Of a stretch of 64,000 nt of DNA, positions 48,606 through 59,699 are shown piece after piece (position 1 is the stretch's first letter; each line of letters starts with the position of its first letter). The notes beneath the pieces were generated by a model. It did no database searches, was not told the origin of the DNA, and saw nothing but the letters and a program-made list of their open reading frames with translations. The stretch is from Pseudomonas sp. ML2-2023-3 (lineage in GTDB: Bacteria; Pseudomonadota; Gammaproteobacteria; Pseudomonadales; Pseudomonadaceae). Made by a program: the position numbers and the translations under genes. The stretch is taken from the NCBI RefSeq assembly GCF_037055275.1, contig NZ_CP146343.1:2080501-2144500 (forward strand), in the 5' to 3' direction.

Positions 48606-50171
48606 ATGAGAAACAATCAACCGGTCACGCAGCGCGAGATTGCCTTGGGAGCGCAACAAAAACTTATTTCTACAACTGATGCACGAGGTGTCATTACGTA
48701 TTGCAATGATGCTTTTGTCGAGATCAGCGGTTTCAATAAGTCAGATCTTATAGGCGCGCCCCAAAATATCGTCCGACATCCCGATGTCCCCTCTGCCATA
48801 TTTGCTCATATGTGGGGCGCTCTCAAACAGGGCCAACCTTGGATGGGGATCGTAAAGAACCGAACTAGCAGTGGCGACCATTACTGGGTGAATGCTTATG
48901 TCACTCCAATTTTCGAGGGCAGCCAGGTAATTGGTTATGAATCGGTCAGGGTTAAGCCTACGACCGATCAAATTCGACGCGCAGAGAACCTTTACAATCG
49001 CCTAAACCTAGGCAAGTCGGCTATCCCCAGCAGTGACAAATGGCAACCTGTCCTCATGGACTGGCTACCACTTTTGGCTATGGGGCTAGTGGGCTCCTTA
49101 GGGGGAGTATTTTTCAGTACTTCTCTGGCATTAACCTTGGCGGTATTAATATCTGTTCTCTTCGGGGTGATTGTTTCGCGTCAGAAAAATCAAGGGGCGC
49201 TGCATCTGTTGAAAATGGCTGACCCCACAACCTCGGATCAGTTAATTGCACAGATGTATAGCGATGAGCGCGGCCCACAGGCGCGGCTTGAAACCGCATT
49301 TGTGAGCCAGACATCGAGGCTCAAGACTTGCCTTACTCGTTTGCAAGACACCGCAGAGCAGCTCACTGGTCTGGCTGAAAGGTCGGATAACCTCGCCTCA
49401 GATAGCTCGCGCGGACTTGAACGTCAGCGAGTCGAGACTGAGCAAGTGTCAGCTGCAGTTAGTCAGATGGCTGCGACCACGCAAGAGGTCGCAACCCACG
49501 TTCAGAGAACCGCTAGCGCTACTCAAGAAGCCAATGAGCTAACAGGACGGGGCCGTGATGTAGCTCGAGATACCCGAGAGGCCATCCAACGCCTCTCGAT
49601 CGTTGTCGGAGAGACTGGTCAAGCGGTTGCACAGTTAGCTAAAGACAGCAATGAAATCGGAACGGTTGTCGATGTCATCAAAGGTATTGCCGATCAAACC
49701 AACTTGCTTGCTTTGAATGCCGCGATCGAAGCTGCACGTGCTGGAGACATGGGCCGGGGCTTCGCTGTTGTTGCTGACGAGGTGCGTCAGTTGGCACAAC
49801 GCACCACTCAGTCAACCATCCAAATTCATAGCCTGATCTCCAAGCTGCAAACCTCGTCAAATAGTGCTGTTAAAACCATGGAGAATGGACATCGCCAAGC
49901 TGAAGAAGGAGTCGCCTGGGTACTAGAAGCTGACAAGGCACTGGTCGGTATTAGTGATGCGGTAGCTCACATTACTGATATGACCACCCAGATCGCCGCA
50001 GCGACTGAAGAGCAAACTGCCGTTGCAGAGGAGATTAGTCGCAACATTACGACCATCGCAAATCTTGCAGATCAAACATCTGAACAAGCAAGAAGCTCGG
50101 CAGAGCTCAGCAAAGAATTAACTCAAACAGCGACGACCCAGTACTCATTGGTCGAACGATTCAACCGTTAA
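48606..50171 (+). CDS. Aer-type methyl-accepting chemoreceptor
   Basis: 521 residues. PAS domain (about 20-120, [20 protein letters not shown]) of the Aer energy-taxis type, one or two TM segments (about 140-195), then the signalling hairpin with the tip [38 protein letters not shown]. No periplasmic domain, so it senses inside, presumably redox via FAD. It probably signals through the host Che system. Independent of the cyclase by 289 bases. Confidence 0.92.
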   Translation: MRNNQPVTQREIALGAQQKLISTTDARGVITYCNDAFVEISGFNKSDLIGAPQNIVRHPDVPSAIFAHMWGALKQGQPWMGIVKNRTSSGDHYWVNAYVTPIFEGSQVIGYESVRVKPTTDQIRRAENLYNRLNLGKSAIPSSDKWQPVLMDWLPLLAMGLVGSLGGVFFSTSLALTLAVLISVLFGVIVSRQKNQGALHLLKMADPTTSDQLIAQMYSDERGPQARLETAFVSQTSRLKTCLTRLQDTAEQLTGLAERSDNLASDSSRGLERQRVETEQVSAAVSQMAATTQEVATHVQRTASATQEANELTGRGRDVARDTREAIQRLSIVVGETGQAVAQLAKDSNEIGTVVDVIKGIADQTNLLALNAAIEAARAGDMGRGFAVVADEVRQLAQRTTQSTIQIHSLISKLQTSSNSAVKTMENGHRQAEEGVAWVLEADKALVGISDAVAHITDMTTQIAAATEEQTAVAEEISRNITTIANLADQTSEQARSSAELSKELTQTATTQYSLVERFNR

Positions 50172-50189
50172 CAAACGAACCTTCTCGAC

Positions 50190-50212
50190 AAAAGCCCGCT
50201 CTGCGCGGGCTC
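50190..50212 (+). terminator. Terminator after chemoreceptor
   Basis: AAAAGCCCGC, loop TCTGC, GCGGGCTCTC: seven base pairs. The T-rich tail is weak. Confidence 0.65.
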
Positions 50213-50540
50213 TCAATTGCGCTCTTAGCCTGGCTCTGATCTCAAGGTTTTGCGAGAGCAAATCCAAGGTTTAGAGGGGCTTGTTGATAGCGGTGCCAAT
50301 CAGCTAACCCTCTCCCATGCTGAGCGCAAAGTGTCCCGGTTTCTGTCAGAAGCATTCGCCCAGTTACCGACGTGACTCGTGCTTACGTGTGGTAAATACC
50401 GCGAGCTGACTGGCAGGTTACTGCGCAAGGAAGCATGCAAGTGACCGATAACTGTCTTTGGCCAGCGACAGCTCTGGGTCGAGGCTGACTGTCAGTGGGC
50501 AACCGCTATACTGATTTGACTACTGAGAGGGCGGGTATTG
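50213..50540. other. Intergenic, trace of a reading frame
   Basis: A start-less frame around 50240-50374 reads [20 protein letters not shown] then [15 protein letters not shown] and stops; it looks like a gene C-terminus left over. No identity. Confidence 0.35.
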
Positions 50541-50750
50541 ATGAAGAGGACAATTCTGGGAATGACTGAGGCTGGCGAGCCGTTGATCTTAGAGGCCTTA
50601 GAAGCTCTGCGTCTTTATCGTGAGGCTAAAACTTTAGGCCGCCCACAAGAGGAAATTGATCAACTGAAAATATTGGCTGATTCGCTAGTCCAGACAGTAA
50701 CCGATTATCAGCTTTTAGCGGCTGGTGCTGACTTCATAACGCTTCACTAG
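50541..50750 (+). CDS. Hypothetical small protein
   Basis: 69 residues from ATG 50541 (a TTG immediately before is possible). Helical, no membrane segment, rich in Leu/Glu/Ala. Family not recognised. It converges with a 58-codon minus-strand gene only 6 bases away. Confidence 0.5.
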   Translation: MKRTILGMTEAGEPLILEALEALRLYREAKTLGRPQEEIDQLKILADSLVQTVTDYQLLAAGADFITLH

Positions 50751-50756
50751 AAAGGA

Positions 50757-50933
50757 TTACACTTGAGAAATGCAGCTTGGAGAGTGTCTAGAAAAGCCGG
50801 AGCGATTCACTGTCCAAGCTTTGAAGACACCATGCTTGCTGGCTGAGCCTCCTTCTACAAGATCAACGACCCTGTATCGCTTGCTGCCATCGTCCAGCGT
50901 GGTGGTTTCGATCACTCTGAATCTTTCGTGCAT
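50757..50933 (-). CDS. Hypothetical small protein, 58 residues
   Basis: MHERFRVIETTTLDDGSKRY followed by RVVDLVEGGSASKHGVFKAW. The segment RVVDLVEGGSASKHG looks like a recurring small Pseudomonas protein of unknown function. Start ATG at 50933 with GGAAA 6-7 bases ahead. Usually these proteins carry a helical tail of 10-15 more residues, so the C-terminus may be altered. Too short for common ORF cut-offs. Confidence 0.55.
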   Translation of the reverse strand: MHERFRVIETTTLDDGSKRYRVVDLVEGGSASKHGVFKAWTVNRSGFSRHSPSCISQV

Positions 50934-51508
50934 GGTTGCTTTCCGTGCATGACATTGGTGGTCTAGAACTACCGGCTAAACTAGACGATTTCAAAACCGA
51001 GGCAGGTTTGAGCTGAGACAATTTATGACAGTGCAATGCGCTCGCCTTTGCGGGGAGGCCGGCTCAGCAGTGGGCGGTGTGTGTTGCATTTTTCTAAAAG
51101 TCGCTGCTTCGGGACGACGGGCCCGACTGAGTCGGTTTGAATGAGGTCGGGGGCACTGATCAGAGACGGTAGTATGGTGCTGTCATCGGTCAAACCGACC
51201 CAACCTAATGAGCAACTGCTCGTTATATCTCGCAAAACCAAACACCAATCAAGAGTCTGCTGAAGTGAAGGATTAGAGATGGTATGTTCTTTCACCCTGG
51301 ACGACTACACTCAGAAGCTCGTCGCGGTCTTTCAGGCCGAGGAAGATATGGCTTAGTCACGTCGTGGGGCGGCGGGTGAAAAGTAGGAGGGATGAATGCC
51401 AAAGCTGAGCAATGACTCCCAAGGTATCGGCGTGGGATGTGATTTGATAAATGCCTAGCCTAGCTGCCGAGCTTCATGCTAATGAAGCTCGGACGAGCCT
51501 ACAAAATC
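50934..51508. other. Intergenic, no gene seen
   Basis: About 575 bases before the second recombinase. Short frames only, none supported. No repeats noticed. Confidence 0.35.
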
Positions 51509-52558
51509 CTATTTCTTTGGTTTCTTCCTCAAACCCGATATGTAATCAAGCGTCGTTTTAGGTGAGGAATATCCCATTATGTCCGACACCGATATATCCG
51601 ACACCGATGATGAACTCGCCTTCATGATGTGGACGATCACCGATTGCCGGATCCTGTGTATAGATCTTTGTGCAGGATCATTTAACGCTACACGCAGATA
51701 GGAACCGATGATTCTGCTCATCTGCTGCGAACTCATGGGAACCCTTGCGTCTGTTTCGGATGGAAACAGAAAGTCATTCACTGAAAGGCCTGCTTCCTGG
51801 ATATACCTGCCTACCACGCGTCCAAAGCTACCGGGTAAAAGGGCAAAACCTTCTTTTGAGCGGGATTTAGCGTAATGCACGCGCATTAGGACTCCCGAGT
51901 CGACGTACGAGAAGTCCTGCGGCTTGGCAGGCATGAGATCATGAGGACGTAGTCCCTGCAGCAACATGGCAATACAGCTTTGATCCCGAAGACTACCTCT
52001 GCACTGCACCACCTCCCACAGAGCCTTCAGGCCTTTCTCATCAATTAGGTATGAGGCTGGAACTGAATGCCTACGTTTCAAACCTACGTCAGTTGGCTGA
52101 CAAGCATGGTCAATGCTGGTTTCATTTGATGGGTCTGAACACTCTGGTGCAGCATCTAAAGGGAGAGCGAGCACAGTCGGTGCTGAGGAATCAGCCTGGT
52201 GCCCATGGTTGAAGTCTTGGAATGCACGTAGCTCTTGAAGGGGAAGTAATTTCACCAAGCGGTCGAGAACGGTCTCCTCAATACCGATGATTTTGCTCGC
52301 CTGGCAAAATGCAAAAATAGATGTGCTGATGCCATCCCGAACATCATTATGGGTGGGCTGGGGAGCCTTTGAACCGTCTGCTTCAGCCGACTGCTGGATA
52401 TCATGGACGTCGCGATAGCCTAAGCCCCGTGACAGGATTGCTTGGGCAGAGGCAAGACTTATAGGAGTGCCACTGGGCCAATTTTTCTGTAGTTTTTTTG
52501 CGATACGTTTGAAGCCGCGCTTGTCGACAAGATCGGCGCTATAGATGGGTACACGCAT
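51509..52558 (-). CDS. Tyrosine recombinase-like protein with N-terminal accessory domain
   Basis: 349 residues from ATG 52558 (GGAG 6 bases ahead; the longer frame adds 21 residues with no site). The N-terminal 60 residues (FKRIAKKLQKNWPSG..AQAILSRGLGYRDVHDIQ) look like a domain seen in integrative-element proteins. The C-terminal half is a tyrosine recombinase: Arg204 (GLRPHDL), Lys231, His301 and Arg304 (HRIR), Tyr330 at the usual His position (MGYSS) and nucleophile Tyr339 (LDYISG). Located 3.6 kb from the island end. It may be a helper or a competing integrase. Confidence 0.8.
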   Translation of the reverse strand: MRVPIYSADLVDKRGFKRIAKKLQKNWPSGTPISLASAQAILSRGLGYRDVHDIQQSAEADGSKAPQPTHNDVRDGISTSIFAFCQASKIIGIEETVLDRLVKLLPLQELRAFQDFNHGHQADSSAPTVLALPLDAAPECSDPSNETSIDHACQPTDVGLKRRHSVPASYLIDEKGLKALWEVVQCRGSLRDQSCIAMLLQGLRPHDLMPAKPQDFSYVDSGVLMRVHYAKSRSKEGFALLPGSFGRVVGRYIQEAGLSVNDFLFPSETDARVPMSSQQMSRIIGSYLRVALNDPAQRSIHRIRQSVIVHIMKASSSSVSDISVSDIMGYSSPKTTLDYISGLRKKPKK

Positions 52559-53414
52559 GACATTCTCCATGTCAGGGTGTCGGCTGCCCTCTGACGATTG
52601 TCGAATAGGCATGCTAAGCAAAAAGTTAAATCAACCTGTGGCAACCCACCTTTGCGAACCGACCGCACGATCCAGGAACCGATCAATCAACGCTAGCACA
52701 GCAATTGCACCTGTCTAGAAAATCGGTTCTCGAGGAGCCCCGCTGTTTTCTCTCCACATCCGCTATCGACGATGAATGACATCTGGCTGCTTCAGGAGGT
52801 CAGCCAAGCTACATGTGAAAGGAATGATCGCGTGATCCAGGTTGTCTGTACCAACATTAGCGTCACTTTCTCCGTGCCGGATTAGTCGGACATGCTTCAT
52901 TCATCAGATTCCTGCACAGCTGCCATAGCGATCATGCAGGGCACATAAGTCATCGTCTGGCAGAGGTGAGCCAGCGGCACGAAGGGTGGCCTCCTAATGG
53001 GCATGGTGGCAGGCATATTTGCATGTTTGCGGGATTGGCTATTGATACATATGGAAAATCATAAGATTAAGAATCTGAGTTTTATTATTCTTTTAATAAT
53101 ATTTAGAATGATGTTTTAAGTGGGGGTTTATATTGATTCGAATCATTTTGTGTTTTGTCGTTGATTGTATTTTTTTGATGATTTATTGATTTTTGGTGAG
53201 TTATTAAGCTTCATGAATTTTTGTTTTTTGAACTCCGATTGCCGTGTCAATATATAGCTAATCATTGATTTTAAAGAGAAAAATTGTTTTTTTTTGTAAA
53301 AAAACTTGCCCTGATTGCGGGCTTGGACTAGCTTTTTTGTTGTCGGTAGTGCCTCTGTGGTTAGGCCTTAATAAACCTTTTCTCATAGGGGCGGGCAGGT
53401 TTGCTTTTGAATAA
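52559..53414. other. Intergenic with strongly AT-rich tract
   Basis: About 855 bases. 53040-53340 is very AT-rich with runs of T (such as the nine-T run near 53287), typical of a silenced or regulatory region before the next gene. No RNA gene or repeat could be assigned. Confidence 0.5.
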
Positions 53415-54692
53415 TTGGAGAGTGAGATGCCAGATCAAAACGATGCCCGTCAAGCCCCTCGAATTGCTCATTATTTTCGAGATGTTGATTTGTCTAGCAA
53501 TTCGTGTCCGCGATTCATACCAGAACTTTTTTCCACAAATTGCTGGGCTGAGGATTGGCCTGCACGTTTCCTTCTCAGGGTCGCCATACGCTTTCATCAT
53601 ATTTGGGCCACTTTTGGCATCAGGGACGGACAAGAGACGATCCATGGGGCTCAGCCAGCCGTTTGCTTCTCAAACTTTAGCGTTGCCGATCTGATTGCGG
53701 TACGAGAAGGTGTAGAAGGAGTCAACAAGGCCGTCACTCAGTATGCGATCACCTTTCCCACGTGCTCAGCGGAGCGAGCGGGAGCAGAGCAGGTAGTGCA
53801 AGGAGGCGACCTGCGAGCATTCTTACAGAAGAGCAATCCTGTAGTTGCTGTGACTCCGGAAGACGTCCTCCGGAATGAGTATCGCTACGTCGTCTGTCAG
53901 TTGGATATGTTTAACGACCAGGCAATGCCCTCGGAGTGGCGATGGCCATACACCCGGAATTATCACCGCGCGATAGCTAAGATGGAAGATAACGGCTGCC
54001 TCGGGGATAAGCTGCCAGGATTCGAACTCACGCAGAAGAGGTGGTCAGGGATCGGGATAGTCGTAGCCACTCAAGCGGACGCCCGCAGGCTCCAATATGA
54101 CATCTTGTCCCTCATCGACCAGCAAATATTATCGGAAAGCCACTTTGATCACCTTCTGGTCTGCGAGCGTTTGCCAACGGCTTTGGAGGGGCTCTCTGAG
54201 GTCGGCAAGCAATCTGCGGTTCAGGCAGCCTACTTTGACTTCAAATCCTGCATGGTCGTCTCCGATGAAGCTGCTGTCGAAGCTCTTCAGGACTTCTCGG
54301 CTCGAATATCTGAACTTGAGTTATGTACCTTGAAAACCGTGACACGTGAACGCGGTGGCTGCTGGGTTTACTTTGAAGACAATACCCACCCATACGTTCG
54401 AGCTCTCATCAAGGCTGGCCGAGTGCTGGTCAATAAGCTGGGGCGATATATCGGTACCTTAGATGAGCTAGATCGTCGGCGGGATCTACGAGAGCGCCAG
54501 GAGATCGTCAAAGTCCTCTGTGAGCAACTACAGCTGAAACATGGTGTGGCCTGCAGCTATTTCAGTGTGCTCAACTCTTGGCGTCCCGACGACTTGCCAA
54601 ACTTTTGCGGCCGGCCCTGGAGCGGTTTTTATCGAATTACAGATGAGCCCGACGATGAGGATGATGAAGAAAATGAGGGCGAGATCAGCTGA
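53415..54692 (+). CDS. Uncharacterised island protein, possibly Abi-like
   Basis: 425 residues; the start ATG at 53427 (MPDQND) behind GGAGAG is also likely. The N-terminal 110 residues (FRDVDL..IPELFSTNCWAEDWPARFLLRV, then GIRDGQETIHGAQPAVCFSNFSVAD) recall the pattern of Abi/DarT-like proteins, where a short basic motif is followed by PAVCFT. The middle has WRWPYTRNYH. The C-terminus is an acidic Asp/Glu tail (DEPDDEDDEENEGE). No membrane segments. The similarity is slight and by eye. It lies behind the AT-rich tract, next to recombinase genes. Confidence 0.6.
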   Translation: MESEMPDQNDARQAPRIAHYFRDVDLSSNSCPRFIPELFSTNCWAEDWPARFLLRVAIRFHHIWATFGIRDGQETIHGAQPAVCFSNFSVADLIAVREGVEGVNKAVTQYAITFPTCSAERAGAEQVVQGGDLRAFLQKSNPVVAVTPEDVLRNEYRYVVCQLDMFNDQAMPSEWRWPYTRNYHRAIAKMEDNGCLGDKLPGFELTQKRWSGIGIVVATQADARRLQYDILSLIDQQILSESHFDHLLVCERLPTALEGLSEVGKQSAVQAAYFDFKSCMVVSDEAAVEALQDFSARISELELCTLKTVTRERGGCWVYFEDNTHPYVRALIKAGRVLVNKLGRYIGTLDELDRRRDLRERQEIVKVLCEQLQLKHGVACSYFSVLNSWRPDDLPNFCGRPWSGFYRITDEPDDEDDEENEGEIS

Positions 54693-54719
54693 AAATAAGC
54701 TGCGTTATCGCTAGGCGAC

Positions 54720-54845
54720 GAAGCTCAGCACTCTGCCCCTCCTTCTTGAGTGAGCTGCTCCTGAGGCTTGGTGTAGTGTTTAATCCAGGCATAGAAGCTG
54801 TACACGGACACGCCCAACAGCGCTGCCCCTCCCCGAGATAGGAAG
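54720..54845 (-). pseudogene. Fragment of an IS3-type OrfA transposase
   Basis: On the minus strand: GAALLGVSVYSFYAWIKHYT then KPQEQLTQEGGAEC and stop. This is the HTH end and linker of an OrfA (LGVSxxSxYxWIK). No start, no OrfB, no inverted repeat nearby: a leftover. Confidence 0.6.
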
Positions 54846-54909
54846 CTGATTTCCGGTCACCTGGTTGTCCACCTAGATTTGAATTCTTAGGGAAAAGCCC
54901 GGTTACTCG

Positions 54910-55596
54910 TTAAGCGTCCGGCTTTTCATTAAATGGGCGGAAGTAACATTCAGTTATCCGATGATTGGTATGCCCCATCATGGAAGCTACAGATGCCAAG
55001 GCCATCGAGCTGAACTGATCGGGAGCTGCGGGCTGGGAGGTAGAGGACTGGCGGATATCCACATGAAGTGAGTGAGACTCCAGATCATCTCCGTAGAGTA
55101 TCTCTTCTGAACAGTCATGGAGAACAGGTATCTGGTATGGCTCAATCCCCAAAGTATTCGATTCAAGGACTTCTTTAACGGCCGACTGAAACGAGTAATC
55201 GGAGCGGCCTGAATACACTTCATTTTCGCTCGCGAAATCTACTTCCAATCGCTGATTGAGATCCAGTTCCTTGATGGGTTCCCACAAGGACTCAATGGTA
55301 GGGAAGGTTTTGCCTGCCACATCGTCGCTCAAAAACAGATAGAGCAGGTTTTTGTGAGCGGCTACCACCTTTACCCCAGACATAGCGCCTTGGATGTGCG
55401 CTTGCTCAAGGGCCTCTATAACGAAGCTGTGCTCTAAAGGTTGGTTGTACAAGACGGCGAAGCGCTGCTTTCCTGCCTGCGCCATCACATCAAGATTAGG
55501 GGTTTTCCACTGCAGCGTGCTGAACACAACGCAGTGGAGACTCTTGTCGAGTACTTCAGGAGTGCTCTCGAGGTGAAACAGGTGTGAAAGCGTCAT
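54910..55596 (-). CDS. Unknown protein with recombinase-like C-terminus
   Basis: 228 residues. The main part (1-190) has no recognised domain and seems soluble. The last 40 residues (ALASVASMMGHTNHRITECYFRPF) match box II of tyrosine recombinases: hydrophobic helix, MMGHT, then a Tyr at the nucleophile spacing (GH-x8-Y). Arg and Lys partners are not present, so it cannot recombine alone. It may be a relic fusion, a decoy subunit or a directionality protein. It ends about 470 bases before the repeats at the island edge. Confidence 0.6.
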   Translation of the reverse strand: MTLSHLFHLESTPEVLDKSLHCVVFSTLQWKTPNLDVMAQAGKQRFAVLYNQPLEHSFVIEALEQAHIQGAMSGVKVVAAHKNLLYLFLSDDVAGKTFPTIESLWEPIKELDLNQRLEVDFASENEVYSGRSDYSFQSAVKEVLESNTLGIEPYQIPVLHDCSEEILYGDDLESHSLHVDIRQSSTSQPAAPDQFSSMALASVASMMGHTNHRITECYFRPFNEKPDA

Positions 55597-55900
55597 GTCG
55601 GCTTTTCTCCTGAGTGGTAATAGTCAATGAAGTCAACAGGAGGTACTTAGTCAAGGTGAAAGGGCAAGATATGAGTGGTTTCCGACGGAATATCAGTATG
55701 TTAAAGGTATACTCATTGATTCTGACCCGCTGCCGAATAACCTTTTGGCGGGTCAAAATGGGCAACGTCTGACTACCCCAGCCCTTCAACCGTTCGTCCG
55801 GTTGGAAGAGGCGAAATTTTGTCAACGAGGTGCTCCGTTGCTGTCGTTTATCTCATCCAGACAGGGAGGAAAAGACCCTATACAATCACGGCCTTACCTC
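55597..55900. other. Island-end region, no gene
   Basis: No credible gene. It contains an inverted repeat TGACCCGC...GCGGGTCA (55723-55755) and leads into the repeats at the right end. Confidence 0.45.
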
Positions 55901-57726
<1,826 letters not shown>

Positions 57727-57758
57727 TTTGATTGAATTGATAAGCAGGTGATTTTTGT

Positions 57759-58550
57759 ATGTTGGTTGACTCTCATTGTCATCTCGATCGTCTTGATCTG
57801 AGCGCCCATGACGGCTCGCTGGACGCGGCTCTGGAGGCCGCGCGTCAACGCGGTGTCGGGCATTTTCTGTGTATCGGCGTAAGCGCCGACAACGCGGCCG
57901 ATGTCAAAGCCCTGACCGATCGGTATGCCGATGTGGATTGCTCGGTGGGCGTCCACCCCCTGGACGTACAGCCGGGAGCGGCGCCAGCGCTGGACTGGCT
58001 GTTGAGCGAGCTGAATCACCCCAGGGTGGTGGCGATCGGTGAAACCGGTCTGGACTACCACTACGAGCCTGAAGCCGCCGAGTTGCAGCAATTGTCGTTC
58101 CGGGTGCATCTGGAAGCGGCGCAACAGACCGGCAAACCGGTGGTTATTCATACCCGTGGCGCCCGCGCCGATACCCTGAACTTGCTGCGTGAGGCGGCAT
58201 TGCCCCAGGCTGGCGTGTTGCACTGCTTCACTGAAGACTGGGACATGGCCAAGGCGGCGCTGGACATGGGTTACTACATCTCGCTGTCGGGGATTGTGAC
58301 CTTTCGCAATGCCGATGCCCTGCGCGATGTGGCCCGTCAGGTGCCTGCAGATCGCCTGCTGGTCGAGACCGATTCGCCTTACCTCGCCCCGATTCCCTAT
58401 CGCGGCAAACCTAACCTGCCGCAGTACGTGCGTGAAGTCGCCGATTTTCTGGCCATGTTGCGCGGTGAGTCTTACGAGCGCTTTGCAGAGCAAACCACCG
58501 AAAACTTCAAGCGCCTGTTTCCGCTGGCTCGGGTTGCACAGTCAATCTGA
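57759..58550 (+). CDS. TatD-family DNase/hydrolase
   Basis: 263 residues. SHCHLDRL (HxH metal site), IGETGLDYHY (Glu), HTRGA and ETDSPYLAP (Asp) complete the TatD metal set. It cleaves DNA ends or acts as a deacylase; cytosolic. Only 33 bases separate it from holB: the pilZ gene normally found here is missing. Confidence 0.93.
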   Translation: MLVDSHCHLDRLDLSAHDGSLDAALEAARQRGVGHFLCIGVSADNAADVKALTDRYADVDCSVGVHPLDVQPGAAPALDWLLSELNHPRVVAIGETGLDYHYEPEAAELQQLSFRVHLEAAQQTGKPVVIHTRGARADTLNLLREAALPQAGVLHCFTEDWDMAKAALDMGYYISLSGIVTFRNADALRDVARQVPADRLLVETDSPYLAPIPYRGKPNLPQYVREVADFLAMLRGESYERFAEQTTENFKRLFPLARVAQSI

Positions 58551-58551
58551 C

Positions 58552-58636
58552 GTGGGAGCGGCCTGCTCGCGATAGCATCACCGCGCGCATCCATTCAGGC
58601 CGCAGCGCCAGCATCGCGAGCAAGCCCGCTCCCACA
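58552..58636. repeat. Pair of inverted REP elements
   Basis: GTGGGAGCGG..CTGCTCGCGAT and the reverse ATCGCGAGCAAGCCCGCTCCCAC form the typical double hairpin of Pseudomonas REPs, directly after tatD. Confidence 0.88.
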
Positions 58637-58660
58637 GTTTTTAAAGTAAACGGGCAGGCA

Positions 58661-58772
58661 AAAAAAACCCGAACTCTGGGGAATTCGGGTTAAGACCATT
58701 AGGAGTAAAACAAAGGCACACATTCCGTTGCTGCCTAAATCGGCGAGACACTTTGGGGGGGATGTCACGCCG
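58661..58772 (-). ncRNA. rgsA: RgsA-type small RNA (RpoS-dependent)
   Basis: The minus strand reads from a -10 like AATACTTAA near 58782 to the strong terminator AACCCGAATTC..GAGTTCGGGTTTTTTT at 58661-58692. It is about 112 nt, has no gene upstream to terminate, and sits next to tatD, where RgsA is found in P. aeruginosa and P. fluorescens. Identification is by position, length and terminator. Confidence 0.6.
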
Positions 58773-58980
58773 ACACGTTAAGTATTGGCCAGCTTTGTCG
58801 AACGTCCAGCCAGGATTGATCGTTTTTTAAACAGATTTGGAATACCCGAGCTTCGCTTGAGTGCTCTGCGAGCCGCGGGTAAATCGTTTGAACACATCGA
58901 TATGCAGGATGATCCGTGCAATTTAGTGTGACTAATGCATAATACTCCGCTTCGATTTTGACCCGAACAGACCTTTTCTT

Positions 58981-59622
58981 ATGCACAAAGAACCCCGTAA
59001 GGTCCGTGAGTTTCGTCGCCGCGAGCAAGAAATTCTCGATACCGCGCTCAAGCTGTTCCTCGACCTGGGTGAAGACAGTGTCACCGTCGAGATGATTGCT
59101 GATGCCGTGGGTATCGGCAAAGGCACGATCTACAAGCACTTCAAGTCCAAGGCCGAGATCTACCTGCGCCTGATGCTCGACTACGAGCGCGATTTGAATG
59201 AGCTGCTGCATTCCGCCGACGTGGATAAAGACAAAGAGGCGCTGTCCCGTGCCTACTTTGAGTTTCGCATGCGTGATCCGCAGCGCTACCGGTTGTTTGA
59301 TCGCCTTGAAGAAAAGGTGGTGAAGGGCAACCAGGTGCCAGAACTGGTCGAAGAGCTGCACAAGATCCGCGCCTCGAACTTTGAGCGCCTGACCCTGCTG
59401 ATCAAGGGTCGTATCAGTGAAGGCAAGCTCGAAGACGTACCGCCATACTTCCATTACTGCGCAGCGTGGGCTCTGGTGCACGGCGCTGTGGCGCTGTATC
59501 ACTCGCCGTTCTGGAGCAATGTGCTGGAAGATCAGGAAGGCTTCTTTCAGTTCCTGATGGACATTGGCGTACGCATGGGCAACAAGCGCAAGCGTGACAC
59601 TGATACCCCGGCTGTAGAGTAA
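58981..59622 (+). CDS. TetR-family regulator
   Basis: 213 residues. N-terminal HTH: ILDTALKLFLDLGEDSVTVE (residues 18-37) leading to VGIGKGTIYKHFKSKAEIYL. The ligand domain fills the rest. Homologue of the regulator found after tatD in P. aeruginosa (PA2957-type). No adjacent target gene is obvious. The promoter region is shared with the divergent rgsA. Confidence 0.9.
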   Translation: MHKEPRKVREFRRREQEILDTALKLFLDLGEDSVTVEMIADAVGIGKGTIYKHFKSKAEIYLRLMLDYERDLNELLHSADVDKDKEALSRAYFEFRMRDPQRYRLFDRLEEKVVKGNQVPELVEELHKIRASNFERLTLLIKGRISEGKLEDVPPYFHYCAAWALVHGAVALYHSPFWSNVLEDQEGFFQFLMDIGVRMGNKRKRDTDTPAVE

Positions 59623-59699
59623 CCCCGGCCAGTATTTGCCTTCATGGCTTATGGCCTTGAGGCTTATAATCAGGCTTGGGTCTTGCCAAAACCTGATTT

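Noticed and set aside
51023..51295. 90-codon minus-strand frame before the second recombinase
   Set aside because: No ribosome binding site, no domain, biased only by chance; left unannotated.
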